64,000 nucleotides of DNA from positions 23,799 to 87,798 of the forward strand of contig JBBART010000021.1 in NCBI GenBank assembly GCA_040399685.1. The letters are read 5' to 3'. This document shows, piece by piece, positions 34,753-44,761 of the stretch (position 1 is its first letter; each line of letters opens with the position of its first letter). Origin of the DNA: CAIQQQ01 sp040399685 (GTDB lineage Bacteria; Pseudomonadota; Alphaproteobacteria; Acetobacterales; Acetobacteraceae). Below the pieces are notes generated by a model that ran no database searches, had not been told where the DNA came from, and saw only the letters and a list, made by a program, of their open reading frames with translations. The position numbers and the translations under genes were made by a program.

Positions 34753-35541
34753 ATGGCCCATCGACTGATCGATATCTCCGTGGCCCTGCGAGACGACATC
34801 GCCAGTGATCCGCCGGAAATGCTGCCCACGATTGAATATTTCACCCATGAGCAGACCGGCCCGCATATCGCCGAATATTTCGGGGTGGCCGTCGATCGCC
34901 TGCCGGAAGGCCAGTATGCCGCGATGGAGCGCTGCACGATCAGCAGCCATAACGGCACCCATGTGGACGCGCCATATCACTATTTTTCGCGCATGGATGA
35001 GGCCCTGGTGCCCGGCGGCGTGCCGTCGATGCGGATTGATGAGGTGCCGCTGGACTGGCTGTATCAGCCTGGCGTGAAGCTGGATTTCAGGCATCTGCCA
35101 GACGGGCATGTGGTGCAGCCGTCCGAGATCGCGGCGGAACTGGCGCGGATCGGCCATGTGCTGAAGCCGTTGGAAATCGTGGTGGCCAACACCGCGGCTG
35201 GCGCACGCTATGGCGAGGCCGACTTCATCGACACCGGCTGCGGCTTCGGCCGGGCGGCCACGCTGTGGCTGGTGGAGCAGGGTATCCGCGTGGTCGGCAC
35301 CGATGCCTGGAGTTGGGACGCCCCGTTCAGCCACACCCGCCGGCGGGTGCAGGAGACCGGCAATGCGGATCTCATCTGGGAAGGCCATCGCGTTGGGCGG
35401 GACCGCGCCTATTGCCAGATCGAGAAGCTGGGCCAACTCGACCAGCTTCCGCCGCACGGTTTCCTTATCTCAGCCTTCCCGGTGAAGCTGCATCGTGGCT
35501 CTGCCGGCTGGACACGGGCGGTGGCCATCTTGCCGTCATAG
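34753..35541 (+). CDS. Cyclase family protein (kynurenine formamidase-like metal hydrolase)
   Basis: Putative zinc/manganese hydrolase of 262 residues in the cyclase/KynB family. The metal-binding motif HNGTHVDAPYHY is at about residues 74-85, matching HxGTHxDxPxH. A second conserved block is GVKLDFRHLPDGHVV. Later ADFIDTGCGFGRAATLWLVEQGIRVVGTDAWSWD resembles the family's D-x-x-S/D region. Relatives cleave amide or lactone bonds, including N-formylkynurenine. No kynurenine-pathway genes are nearby. The stop overlaps the convergent antiporter gene by six bases. Confidence 0.8.
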   Translation: MAHRLIDISVALRDDIASDPPEMLPTIEYFTHEQTGPHIAEYFGVAVDRLPEGQYAAMERCTISSHNGTHVDAPYHYFSRMDEALVPGGVPSMRIDEVPLDWLYQPGVKLDFRHLPDGHVVQPSEIAAELARIGHVLKPLEIVVANTAAGARYGEADFIDTGCGFGRAATLWLVEQGIRVVGTDAWSWDAPFSHTRRRVQETGNADLIWEGHRVGRDRAYCQIEKLGQLDQLPPHGFLISAFPVKLHRGSAGWTRAVAILPS

Positions 35542-36927
35542 GAAATAGACCAGCGTCAGCACGCCGAACATGGGCAGCAGCAGCGCTGCCGCCCATGCCG
35601 TGTAGCCGAAGAAGCTGGGCATCTTGATGCCGCGATGGGCGGCGATGGAACGAACCATCATGTTCGGCGCATTGCCGATATAGGTGAGGCCACCGAAGAA
35701 CACGGCACCGGCTGACAATGCGCGGAGCACCGGGGCCAACTCGCCGGTCAGCTTGGTGGCGTCGTCTCCGGCGAGTTGGAAGAACACCAGATAGGTCGGC
35801 GCGTTGTCGAGCACGGCTGCGAGCGAGCCGGCCATCCAGAAATAGGCGATCGGCATCGGCTGGCCGCTGGAATCCATGGTCAGCGCCAGCAGCCCGGCCA
35901 GCGGCCCCTCGCGGCCAGCGCCCAGCATCAGCAGCACCGGGCCGATGGTGATGAAGATGGCGGCGAACAGCTTTCCCACCTCCTCCATCGGCGCCCAGGT
36001 GAACAGGTTGCGCGCGCGGATGCTGCGCGGGGTGATAACCCAGGACAGCGCGGCCACGCCGAACAGCACGATGGTGCCAGCGAGGCGCTCGATCTCGATG
36101 GCCTGGCCGAACAGCACCACATCGCCCGGATGCCAGATCCCCTGGCCCAGCACGCAGCCGACCACCACGGCCACCAGCCCCAGATTGGCCGAACCGCGCA
36201 GCCGCAAGGCGTTGGATCGGACCGGCATCACGTCGCCACGGGCCTGATGGCGGTCGAGGAAATAAAACGCTGTCAGCAATGGCAGCGTCAGCACCAGCAG
36301 CGGCTCCAGCAGATGCACCAGCGGCCAGCCGAACGGCACGCCGCGCAGGAAGCCGATATAGAGCGGCGGGTCGCCGAGCGGGGAGGTGATGCCGCCCGCG
36401 TTGGCGCACAGCACGATGAAGAACACCACCAGATGCACCCGCTTGCGGCGATGCGCGTTGTTGCGCAACAGCGGATGGATCAGCACCATCGACACGCCGG
36501 TGGTGCCCATCACCCCGGCCAGCGCCACGCCGATGGCGAGCAGCAGCGTATTGCCGGCGGGCGTGCCCCACGGCCCACCCTCCAGCAGAATGCCGCCGCC
36601 GGCGGTGAACAGGGCCAGCAGCAGCGCCACGAAGGGCAGATATTCAATCAGGATGGCGTGCCAGGCTGACGCCGCGGCAAAGCCAGGGCTGGTCAGGATG
36701 GCTTGCGGCACCAGCAGCGCCAATGTCCACAGTGCCATCACCGTGCCCATGCGGTGGTGCCAGAGCCTTGGCGCCAGCAGCGGAAATACGGCCACCGAGA
36801 CTAGCAATCCGGCGAATGGAATACCCCATATCAATCCCGGAACGGGGCCATGGGCTTCGGCAGCGAAGGCCGGAACAACCCAGAGACCGGCCACGAAAGC
36901 CAGCAAGCCCAACCACACACGCGTCAT
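35536..36927 (-). CDS. Sodium:proton antiporter (NhaD/ArsB/CitM superfamily)
   Basis: Inner-membrane protein of 463 residues with about 11-12 helices of the ion-transporter superfamily. The ATG at 36927 gives an N-terminal hydrophobic leader (MTRVWLGLLAFVAGLWVVPAFA); an upstream in-frame ATG at 36984 is less likely. Landmarks are NAGGITSPLGDPPLYIGFLRG in the middle and LDNAPTYLVFFQLAGDDA plus YIGNAPNMMVRSIAAHRGIKMPSF near the end. These fit the NhaD/CitMHS-like sodium:proton antiporter group. Substrate specificity (Na+/H+ or organic acid) is not certain from sequence alone. Confidence 0.78.
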   Translation of the reverse strand: MTRVWLGLLAFVAGLWVVPAFAAEAHGPVPGLIWGIPFAGLLVSVAVFPLLAPRLWHHRMGTVMALWTLALLVPQAILTSPGFAAASAWHAILIEYLPFVALLLALFTAGGGILLEGGPWGTPAGNTLLLAIGVALAGVMGTTGVSMVLIHPLLRNNAHRRKRVHLVVFFIVLCANAGGITSPLGDPPLYIGFLRGVPFGWPLVHLLEPLLVLTLPLLTAFYFLDRHQARGDVMPVRSNALRLRGSANLGLVAVVVGCVLGQGIWHPGDVVLFGQAIEIERLAGTIVLFGVAALSWVITPRSIRARNLFTWAPMEEVGKLFAAIFITIGPVLLMLGAGREGPLAGLLALTMDSSGQPMPIAYFWMAGSLAAVLDNAPTYLVFFQLAGDDATKLTGELAPVLRALSAGAVFFGGLTYIGNAPNMMVRSIAAHRGIKMPSFFGYTAWAAALLLPMFGVLTLVYFL

Positions 36928-37001
36928 TAAGCTTGGAACCACCTTGGTTGCATGGCCCTTACCCTGCAAGTAACGTCCGCGCAACGCAAGGAGACCACCA
37001 C

Positions 37002-37625
37002 ATGGACATGACCGGCGAACGCCGTATTCCCGCCCCGCGCGCGAATGTTTGGGAAGCCCTCAACAACCCTGACGTGCTGAAAGCGGCCATTCCCGGCTGT
37101 GAAAGCCTGGAGCGCCTTGAAGACAACCAGTTGAAGGCCACGGCCGCCGTCAAGATCGGCCCGATTGCCGCCCGTTTCACCGGCAAGGTGCAGTTGCTGG
37201 ACCTCGATCCGCCCAATTCCTATCGCATCGAGGGCGAAGGCCAGGGCGGAGTCGCAGGATTCGCCAAGGGCGGCGCGACGGTGCGCCTGGCCGATGACGG
37301 AAACGGCACGCTGCTCAGCTATGACGTGAAGGCGCAGGTCGGCGGCAAGATCGCCCAGCTTGGTGCCCGTCTGATCGACGCCACCGCCAAGCAGATGGCC
37401 GATGCGTTCTTCAACAACTTCACCGCCATCGTGGCCGCTGCCGAGCCGCAGCCTGCGCCTGAAGGCGGCGCTCCTGCTGCTGCCCGCCCGGTTCTGGCTC
37501 CAGTGGCCGCGATCAGCGTGTTCGACCTGATTCCGTCCGAGTTGTTCGGCCTGCCGATCGTGGCCTGGATCGGCATCGTGATCTACACGCCGATCTTCCT
37601 GCTGCTGCTCAGCGCCTATCTGTGA
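37002..37625 (+). CDS. coxG: CoxG-like SRPBCC family protein
   Basis: 207-residue protein with an N-terminal SRPBCC/START-like domain (DMTGERRIPAPRANVWEALN, LKAAIPGCESLE, FTGKVQLLDLDPPNSYRI). A Pro/Ala linker and one C-terminal hydrophobic helix (LPIVAWIGIVIYTPIFLLLL) anchor it to the membrane. This is the CoxG architecture; in CO-dehydrogenase systems CoxG tethers the enzyme to the inner membrane. The start follows AAGGAGACC. The stop overlaps the GTG of the MoxR gene, opening a six-gene maturation operon. The structural molybdenum-enzyme subunits are not present in the window. Confidence 0.83.
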   Translation: MDMTGERRIPAPRANVWEALNNPDVLKAAIPGCESLERLEDNQLKATAAVKIGPIAARFTGKVQLLDLDPPNSYRIEGEGQGGVAGFAKGGATVRLADDGNGTLLSYDVKAQVGGKIAQLGARLIDATAKQMADAFFNNFTAIVAAAEPQPAPEGGAPAAARPVLAPVAAISVFDLIPSELFGLPIVAWIGIVIYTPIFLLLLSAYL

Positions 37626-38524
37626 CGCTCCCAACATCGGTCGCCGAGACGGCGGCCCTTCTGGCGGCTGGCGGCTATGTGGCCGATCCGGGGCTGGCGA
37701 CGACGGTGTTCCTGGCGTTGTCGATGCAGCGGCCGCTGTTCCTTGAAGGCGAGCCCGGCACCGGCAAGACCGAAACCGCCAAGGTGCTCGCCGAAGGCCT
37801 CGGCCGGCGGTTGGTGCGTCTGCAATGCTATGATGGTCTGGATCTGGCAGCAGCCGCCTACGAGTGGGACCATGCGCGGCAGTTGATGGCCATCCGTCTC
37901 GCCGAAGCCTCCGGCGAGACGCAGGTCGTGGACATCTATGCACGGCGCTTCCTGCAATCCCGCGCGCTGCTCAGCGCGATTGACCCGGATCTGCCCCCGG
38001 CAGTGCTGCTGATCGACGAGCTGGACCGCGCCGACGAGCCGTTCGAGGCGTTCCTGCTGGAGGTGCTGGCCGATTTCCAGCTTACCATTCCGGAATTCGG
38101 CACCGTGCGCGCCAAAACCGCGCCGGTGGTGGTGCTGACCTCCAACCGCACGCGTGAGGTGCACGACGCCATTCGCCGGCGGTGCCTGTATCAATGGGTG
38201 GATTATCCCAACGCGGCGCGGGAGCGCGAGATTCTGGCCCGCAAGGCGCCGGGCGTGTCGGCGCATCTGTCGGCTGAGATTGTCGCGTTCGTCCAGCGTT
38301 TGCGGAGCGAGGATCTGTTCAAGCTGCCGGGCGTGGCCGAGACGATCGACTGGGCGGGGGCGTTGACGCATCTGGACCAGCACGAGCTGGCGCCGGCTGC
38401 TGTCGATGAAACGCTGGGGGTTCTGCTGAAATATCAGGACGATATCGCCAAGATCCGCGGTGCCGAGGCAGCGCGGCTGGTGGGTGAGGCGAAGTCCGCA
38501 GCCAATCCGCCGCCGGCGGTATGA
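37622..38524 (+). CDS. coxD: MoxR-family AAA+ ATPase (CoxD-like)
   Basis: AAA+ chaperone ATPase of 300 residues. Walker A is GEPGTGKT (43-50) and Walker B is AVLLIDELDRAD near 122-133. The sensor segment VVLTSNRTREVHDAIRRRCLYQW matches MoxR. With its VWA partner it acts as a metal-centre maturation chaperone; CoxD is needed to sulfurate the Mo-Cu site of CO dehydrogenase. It starts GTGA overlapped with coxG and ends ATGA overlapped with coxE, so the proteins should be made in step. Confidence 0.87.
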   Translation: MTLPTSVAETAALLAAGGYVADPGLATTVFLALSMQRPLFLEGEPGTGKTETAKVLAEGLGRRLVRLQCYDGLDLAAAAYEWDHARQLMAIRLAEASGETQVVDIYARRFLQSRALLSAIDPDLPPAVLLIDELDRADEPFEAFLLEVLADFQLTIPEFGTVRAKTAPVVVLTSNRTREVHDAIRRRCLYQWVDYPNAAREREILARKAPGVSAHLSAEIVAFVQRLRSEDLFKLPGVAETIDWAGALTHLDQHELAPAAVDETLGVLLKYQDDIAKIRGAEAARLVGEAKSAANPPPAV

Positions 38525-39714
38525 CCGGGGTTCTTCCCGCCAACATCATGCACTTCGCCCGGCTGCTGCGCCGGGCGGGGCTGCCGGTGGGGCCGTCTGA
38601 CATGCTGGCGGCGCAGAAGGCGGTGTCGCTGGTCGATATCGGCAACAAGACCCAGGTTCGCACCGCCTTGCGCGTGACGATGGTGCATCGCCACGAGCAC
38701 GCCGACATTTTCGACTACGCGTTCTCGATCTTCTGGCGCGACCCGGAAGCGGCCCGCCAGGCCCAGGCGATGGCCGCGATCGATGGCGCCAAGGAACAGC
38801 CGCCCGAGCGTGCGCCGCCGGGGGCGCGGCGTATCCAGGAGGCGTTCCGCACGCCCAAGGAGCAGCGCAAGCCACCGGAGGATCGTCCGCCGGAGATCGA
38901 GGCGATCATGACCGTCTCGGAGCGCGAGCGGTTGCAGACGATGGATTTCGAGGCGATGAGCGCCGCCGAGATCGACAACGCCAAGGCCGAGATCCGCCGC
39001 CTGTCCCTGCCGCTGGACGCCAAGCGCACCCGCCGTGTGCGGCCGGACCCCAACGGCGCCCGCACCGATCTGCGCGCCACCTTGCGCCGCAGCCTGCGCA
39101 ATGGCGGCGAGCTGGTGCAGATTATGAAATCCAGCCGTGTCACCAAGCCGCCGCCGCTGGTGGTGCTGTGCGACATTTCCGGCAGCATGAGCCGCTACGC
39201 GCAGATATTGCTGCATTTCCTGCATGCCGTGGCCAACGACCGCGACCGTGTTTCCACCTTCCTGTTCGGCACCCGCCTGTCCAACATCACGCGCCAGTTG
39301 CGCTCGCGCGATCCGGAAGTGGCGTTCCAACTCGTCTCCCATGCCGTGCCGGACTGGTCCGGCGGCACCCGCATCGGCGAGGCTTTGGCGGAGTTCAACC
39401 AGATCTGGTCGCGCCGTGTGCTGGGCCAGGGCGCGGTTGTCCTGTTGGTGACGGATGGTCTGGACCGCGACGGTGCGGCCGGTCTGTCCGAGAACATGGA
39501 ACGCCTGCACAAATCCTGCTCGCGGCTGGTATGGCTGAACCCGCTGTTGCGCTGGGACGGCTTCGCCCCCAAGTCCCAAGGCATTCGCGCAATGCTGCCG
39601 CATGTGGACGAGTTCCGCACCATCCACAATCTGGCCAGCCTGCGCACCCTCGTGGACAGCCTGTCTCGCCCCGCCTCGGCGCGAGACATGGACCGTTGGA
39701 GAAACGCCGTATGA
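38521..39714 (+). CDS. coxE: VWA domain-containing CoxE family protein
   Basis: 397-residue cytosolic partner of the MoxR ATPase. The C-terminal von Willebrand A domain has the MIDAS motif DISGSMS near residue 218, with the later metal contacts in WSGGTRIGEAL and LVTDGLDRDG. The N-terminal helical part (NIMHFARLLRRAGLPVGPSDML) is the CoxE signature. Length and domain order match CoxE. Overlaps of four bases join it to the ATPase upstream and the XdhC fragment downstream. Confidence 0.88.
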   Translation: MTGVLPANIMHFARLLRRAGLPVGPSDMLAAQKAVSLVDIGNKTQVRTALRVTMVHRHEHADIFDYAFSIFWRDPEAARQAQAMAAIDGAKEQPPERAPPGARRIQEAFRTPKEQRKPPEDRPPEIEAIMTVSERERLQTMDFEAMSAAEIDNAKAEIRRLSLPLDAKRTRRVRPDPNGARTDLRATLRRSLRNGGELVQIMKSSRVTKPPPLVVLCDISGSMSRYAQILLHFLHAVANDRDRVSTFLFGTRLSNITRQLRSRDPEVAFQLVSHAVPDWSGGTRIGEALAEFNQIWSRRVLGQGAVVLLVTDGLDRDGAAGLSENMERLHKSCSRLVWLNPLLRWDGFAPKSQGIRAMLPHVDEFRTIHNLASLRTLVDSLSRPASARDMDRWRNAV

Positions 39715-40031
39715 GTGACACATCCGATATTCTGGCCGTGGCCGCATCCTGGCGTCAGGCCGGCGAGGAGGTGGCGCTGGCCACCGTGACCCAGACCTGG
39801 GGCAGTTCTCCGCGGCCTGCCGGCAGCCAGCTGGTCATCACCCGTTCGGGCAAGATGGAAGGCTCGGTCAGCGGCGGCTGCATCGAGGGCGCCGTGGCCG
39901 ACGCCGCCTTGCAGACGCTCGACAGCGGCATGCCGCAACTACTGGATTTCGGCATCACCGATGAACGCGCCTGGGAAGTGGGCCTGGCGTGCGGCGGCAA
40001 GCTGAAAGTGTTCGTGGAGCGACTGGCGTGA
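39711..40031 (+). CDS. XdhC/CoxI family protein, N-terminal domain only
   Basis: 106-residue protein equal to the N-terminal XdhC_CoxI domain: VATVTQTWGSSPRPAGSQLVI and the SGGCIEGAVADAAL motif near residue 45, ending in GLACGGKLKVFVERL. In the full-length family this precedes a Rossmann domain in one chain. Here the next gene encodes that second domain, with a four-base GTGA overlap. XdhC-type proteins bind and insert the sulfurated molybdenum cofactor into xanthine-dehydrogenase-family enzymes. Confidence 0.82.
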   Translation: MSDTSDILAVAASWRQAGEEVALATVTQTWGSSPRPAGSQLVITRSGKMEGSVSGGCIEGAVADAALQTLDSGMPQLLDFGITDERAWEVGLACGGKLKVFVERLA

Positions 40032-40711
40032 CCCCCGAGACCCTGCTGGCGCTCACAGAAGCGCGGGCCGCCAAGCGGCCGGTGGTGCTGGCCACCACAT
40101 TGTCCAACGGCACGCAGATGCTGTTGCCCGATCCTGCCGCGAGCCCGGAGTTGAACGCCGCTGCCACCCGTGCGCTGGACCGTGACGAGAGCGGCACCGT
40201 GGTGATCGACGGGGTGGAGATCTTCCTGCACGCCTATGCCCCACCCATTCGTCTGGTGATCGTCGGCGCCGTGCATATCGCGCAAAGCCTGGTGCCGATG
40301 GCGGCGCATCTCGGCGTGTCGGTGATCGTGGTGGACCCACGTCGCAGCTTCGCCACCGAAGAGCGGTTTCCGAACGTGACGCTGATGGATGACTGGCCGG
40401 ATGAGGCGATGGACAAGATCATGCCCGATAGCCGCACCGCCGTGATCACGCTGACACATGACCCCAAGCTGGACGATCCCGCGCTGGACCGCGCCCTGCG
40501 GTCGGACGCGTTCTATATCGGTTCGCTCGGCAGCCGGAAAACCCACGCCAACCGCCTCGCCCGCCTGCGCCTGCTGGGGCATGACGACGCGGCGCTGGGC
40601 CGGATTCGTGGCCCGGTGGGCATGAATATCGGCGCCGTCACCGCGCCTGAGATCGCGGTGTCGATTTTGGCCGAATTCGTGGCGGTGCGCCGCAACGCGG
40701 CCGGCGTATGA
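40028..40711 (+). CDS. XdhC family protein, C-terminal Rossmann domain
   Basis: 227 residues from the GTG at 40028, which overlaps the upstream stop. The Rossmann-like domain has RLVIVGAVHIAQSLVPMAAHLG near 73-94. The family's C-terminal signature is ALRSDAFYIGSLGSRKTHANRLARL, followed by GPVGMNIGAVTAPEIAVSILAEFVA. Together with the 106-residue upstream protein it makes a complete XdhC in two pieces. It ends ATGA-overlapped with the molybdopterin-binding fusion gene. Confidence 0.85.
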   Translation: MTPETLLALTEARAAKRPVVLATTLSNGTQMLLPDPAASPELNAAATRALDRDESGTVVIDGVEIFLHAYAPPIRLVIVGAVHIAQSLVPMAAHLGVSVIVVDPRRSFATEERFPNVTLMDDWPDEAMDKIMPDSRTAVITLTHDPKLDDPALDRALRSDAFYIGSLGSRKTHANRLARLRLLGHDDAALGRIRGPVGMNIGAVTAPEIAVSILAEFVAVRRNAAGV

Positions 40712-42303
40712 TCTTTGGCCGGCTGCCCCTCGACACGGCGGAGGGTGCGCTGCTCGCGCATTCCCGCCGCGTCGGCGGGCGGATGCTGAAGAAAGGCACG
40801 AAACTGGACGCAGCCGCCATCGCCGCCTTGCGCGAGGATGGCTTCACCGATGTGATCGCGGCCCGTCTCGATGCCGGTGATCTGCTGGAGAACCCCAGTG
40901 CCGACCGTCTGGCCGACCGGCTGGAAGCGCCGCATCTGCGCCGCAACGCCGCCGCCACCGGGCGGGTGAATCTGATCGCCGTCGAAGCCGGTCTGCTGCG
41001 GGTGGATGCGGCGGCGATCGATCGCATCAATCTGGTGGATGAGGCGCTGACGGTGGCGACGTTGCCGGATTACGCCGTGGTCGCCCCCGGCGACATGGTG
41101 GCGACGATCAAGGTGATCCCGTTCGCGGTGGCAGCAGAGACTCAGGTGCGGGTGGAGGCTGCGGCCGAAGGTGGCGCGTTCGCGCTGCACCCGTTCCGCG
41201 CCCTCAAGGTGGGGCTGGTGCTCAGCGAGATCGCCGCTCTCAAGGACAGCGTTGTCACCGGCACCATCGCCGTGACCCGCGCCCGCGTCACTGGCCTGGG
41301 CGGCACGCTGTTGCCGCCACGTCGCTGTGCGCATGATGAGGTGCGCATTGCCGAGGAACTGACGGCGTTGCGGGCCGAAGGCGCGGATATTTTGCTGGTG
41401 TCCGGCGCATCGGCGGTGGTGGACCGGCGCGACATCGGCCCGGCCGCGATTGTGCGGGCGGGCGGTGCCATTTTGCATTTTGGCATGCCGGTCGACCCCG
41501 GCAACCTGATCTGCCTGGGTGAGATGGACGGCATTCCGGCGCTGGTGCTGCCCGGTTGCGCCCGGAGTCCGAAGTTGAACGGCATTGACTGGGTGCTGGC
41601 CCGCCTGTTCGCGGGGGTTGCCGTCGGCAAGCAGGACATCATGCGCATGGGCGTCGGCGGCCTTCTGAAGGACACCGAGGCGCGGCCGTTGCCACGCGCC
41701 CGCGCCACCGCCAAGCCGCGCGTCGCCGCCGTCGTGCTGGCGGCCGGCGCCTCCAGCCGGATGGCGCCGCGTCATAAATTGCTGGTCACGGGTGCCGATG
41801 GCCGCGCGATGGTGACGCGTGTGGTCGATCACGTGCTGGCCTCTGCCGCCCGCCCGGTGATCGTCGTCACCGGCCACCGCGATGCCGAGATCCGGGCGGC
41901 GCTGGCGGGTCGGGATGTGCGCTTCGTGCATGCCGAGCATCACGCCGAGGGATTGGCCGAAAGCCTCAAGGCCGGTCTGGCCGCCTTGCCGGAAGAAGCC
42001 GCCGCGTGCCTCATCTGTCTCGGCGACATGCCGTTGGTGCAAGGGGCTGTCATCGACCGCATTCTGGCGGCCTACGACCCCGACGAGGGCAGGGGCATCG
42101 TGGTGCCTACTCATGCAGGCGAGTTCGGCAACCCGGTGCTGTGGGACCGCGCCTACATCCCTGAGATGATGGCCCTGTCCGGCGACACCGGCGCCCGCGC
42201 GCTGTTGCGGCGCCATGCCGACACGCTGGCCGAAGTGCCGATGGACGATGACGCCGTGCTGCGGGATTTCGACACACCGGCGAGCCTTGCGACGCTGGTG
42301 TAG
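40708..42303 (+). CDS. Molybdopterin-binding / MobA-like nucleotidyltransferase fusion protein
   Basis: 531-residue two-domain protein. Residues 1-330 are a MoeA/MogA-like molybdopterin-binding part (GADILLVSGASAVVDRRDIGPAAI, GMPVDPGNLICLGEMDGIPALVLPG). Residues 340-531 are a MobA/MocA-type NTP transferase (VVLAAGASSRMAPRHKLL, then LICLGDMPLV). MocA-like domains add CMP to molybdopterin, the cofactor form used by xanthine dehydrogenase and CO dehydrogenase. It is the last gene of the maturation operon and fits its role exactly. Confidence 0.87.
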   Translation: MIFGRLPLDTAEGALLAHSRRVGGRMLKKGTKLDAAAIAALREDGFTDVIAARLDAGDLLENPSADRLADRLEAPHLRRNAAATGRVNLIAVEAGLLRVDAAAIDRINLVDEALTVATLPDYAVVAPGDMVATIKVIPFAVAAETQVRVEAAAEGGAFALHPFRALKVGLVLSEIAALKDSVVTGTIAVTRARVTGLGGTLLPPRRCAHDEVRIAEELTALRAEGADILLVSGASAVVDRRDIGPAAIVRAGGAILHFGMPVDPGNLICLGEMDGIPALVLPGCARSPKLNGIDWVLARLFAGVAVGKQDIMRMGVGGLLKDTEARPLPRARATAKPRVAAVVLAAGASSRMAPRHKLLVTGADGRAMVTRVVDHVLASAARPVIVVTGHRDAEIRAALAGRDVRFVHAEHHAEGLAESLKAGLAALPEEAAACLICLGDMPLVQGAVIDRILAAYDPDEGRGIVVPTHAGEFGNPVLWDRAYIPEMMALSGDTGARALLRRHADTLAEVPMDDDAVLRDFDTPASLATLV

Positions 42304-42310
42304 CGGGACG

Positions 42311-43165
42311 CTACTGGTCGTAGAGAACCCGGATGACCGCGATCCAGCTATAACGCCGGTCATACAGAACATTGCCCGGCCCGGCGATCCGCCCGTCTGC
42401 CCCAACCGGCACATGCTTCAGCGTCACGGTGTCATCGACATTGCCGCCAATCACCGACAGCCCCAGATCGGACGATCCGACCACGATGTCGCAATGGCTG
42501 GTGAACGCATTGGCCGGCAAATCCTCGAACCGCAGGGCTTTCGCGCCGTTCCGGCCGGCGCAGATCAGATCTCCCTGCTGCGGGGCATAGCTGTCCTGCC
42601 GCATGGCCTCAATCGCCCAGCCGGCGGTCTGGCCCTGGCTCATCCGGGCTGCGATGTTGATGTAGGTTGAATGCGACGGCGCGTAGGGAAAGCGGTTTCC
42701 GGCACCGGCGGTGCGCATGATGTAGCTGATGAACGCCGCCGACCAGGCGTATTGCTCATCGTTCTGCGGACTGAATTTGGTGCCAAAACCGTCATGCTTG
42801 CCGGTCACGCTGTCGTATTGGCTATCGGCATCCTGGCCCAGCCACCAGTATTCGCCGACGCGCTGCCACAGGCCGGGCAGGCGCTCCGGTTTGGCTTCGC
42901 CGAGATCGGGCAGCGAGCCGGGTGGCAGGTCGTTGACCGCCTGCCCGAACGCCCGCCACTCGCGCAGCGCAATTGCCACCGCGTCATCGCGGGAGAAGGG
43001 TTCGAACGGCTTGGTCGCAAAATCTGGCGCGTGCGCGCCTTTGTCGATCGGGACAATCTGCGGCAGCGATGTCACCGGCTTGCCCGGGCCACAGGCTGCA
43101 AGCGCCAGGCACAGCGCCAGCGGCAAGCCCTTCAGGGCGTAGCGCCGGCGCTGTGCCGTCAGCAT
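42311..43165 (-). CDS. DUF2272 domain lipoprotein
   Basis: 284-residue protein with a lipoprotein signal (lipobox LAAC, Cys25), so probably attached to a membrane facing the periplasm. The C-terminal domain has the DUF2272 pattern: WSAAFISYIMRTAG, FPYAPSHSTYI, then GDLICAGR and HCDIVVGSSD. The Ser/Cys-His arrangement recalls CHAP/NlpC-like peptidases, but the usual catalytic Cys in this position is Ser (WSAAF), so no activity is claimed. It directly follows mtnA on the minus strand, with no gap. Confidence 0.7.
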   Translation of the reverse strand: MLTAQRRRYALKGLPLALCLALAACGPGKPVTSLPQIVPIDKGAHAPDFATKPFEPFSRDDAVAIALREWRAFGQAVNDLPPGSLPDLGEAKPERLPGLWQRVGEYWWLGQDADSQYDSVTGKHDGFGTKFSPQNDEQYAWSAAFISYIMRTAGAGNRFPYAPSHSTYINIAARMSQGQTAGWAIEAMRQDSYAPQQGDLICAGRNGAKALRFEDLPANAFTSHCDIVVGSSDLGLSVIGGNVDDTVTLKHVPVGADGRIAGPGNVLYDRRYSWIAVIRVLYDQ

Positions 43166-44257
<1,092 letters not shown>

Positions 44258-44269
44258 CGTTCAGTGACC

Positions 44270-44761
44270 TTAGATCCGTTGGTGCAGCACGCAGACGAGC
44301 GTGAAAAGGCGGCGTGCCGTTTCGAAATCGATAGCAACCTTGCCGGCCAGGCGCGCGATCATCAGGTCCGCGCCCTCGTTGTGCAGGCCGCGCCGTCCCA
44401 TGTCGACGGCCTGGATGCGGGCCTCGCGGCCCTCCTCGACGGCGGTGATATAGCTGTCGACCAGCATCTGGTAGTCCTTGATCAACCCGCGAAACGGCCC
44501 CAGCGCCAAGGCGATGGTCCGCATTGGCGCGCTGTCCCCGGGCCGTTCGGCCACCCGGCGGATGTCGAACACCAGCCGCCCCTCCTGGATGGAGAGTGTC
44601 AGCGCGTAGGGGCCGACCTCCAGCCCCGTCGGGGCGAAGCTGTTCTCGGCCTGCAGATCCGCCACTGCCTGCGCCCGGTCGGCCTCCAGGATCGGCGAAA
44701 GCCGTGTCAGCGCCTCTCCAACAAGGGCGATATGCGCAAGCCGTGCCGCCTGATCAGTCAT
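44270..44761 (-). CDS. UPF0262 family protein
   Basis: 163-residue cytosolic protein with the UPF0262 features: ENSFAP near residue 40, LSIQEGRLVFDIR, GPFRGLIKDYQMLVDSY, and the end GRRGLHNEGADLM...DFETARRLFTLVCVLH. The family is largely restricted to alphaproteobacteria and its function is unknown. It overlaps the DUF983 gene by eight bases and precedes mtnA. Confidence 0.87.
   Translation of the reverse strand: MTDQAARLAHIALVGEALTRLSPILEADRAQAVADLQAENSFAPTGLEVGPYALTLSIQEGRLVFDIRRVAERPGDSAPMRTIALALGPFRGLIKDYQMLVDSYITAVEEGREARIQAVDMGRRGLHNEGADLMIARLAGKVAIDFETARRLFTLVCVLHQRI

Noticed and set aside
37002..42303. Reading the cox-like cluster as a full CO dehydrogenase operon
   Set aside because: No coxM, coxS or coxL subunit is present on either side. 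Only accessory genes can be supported.
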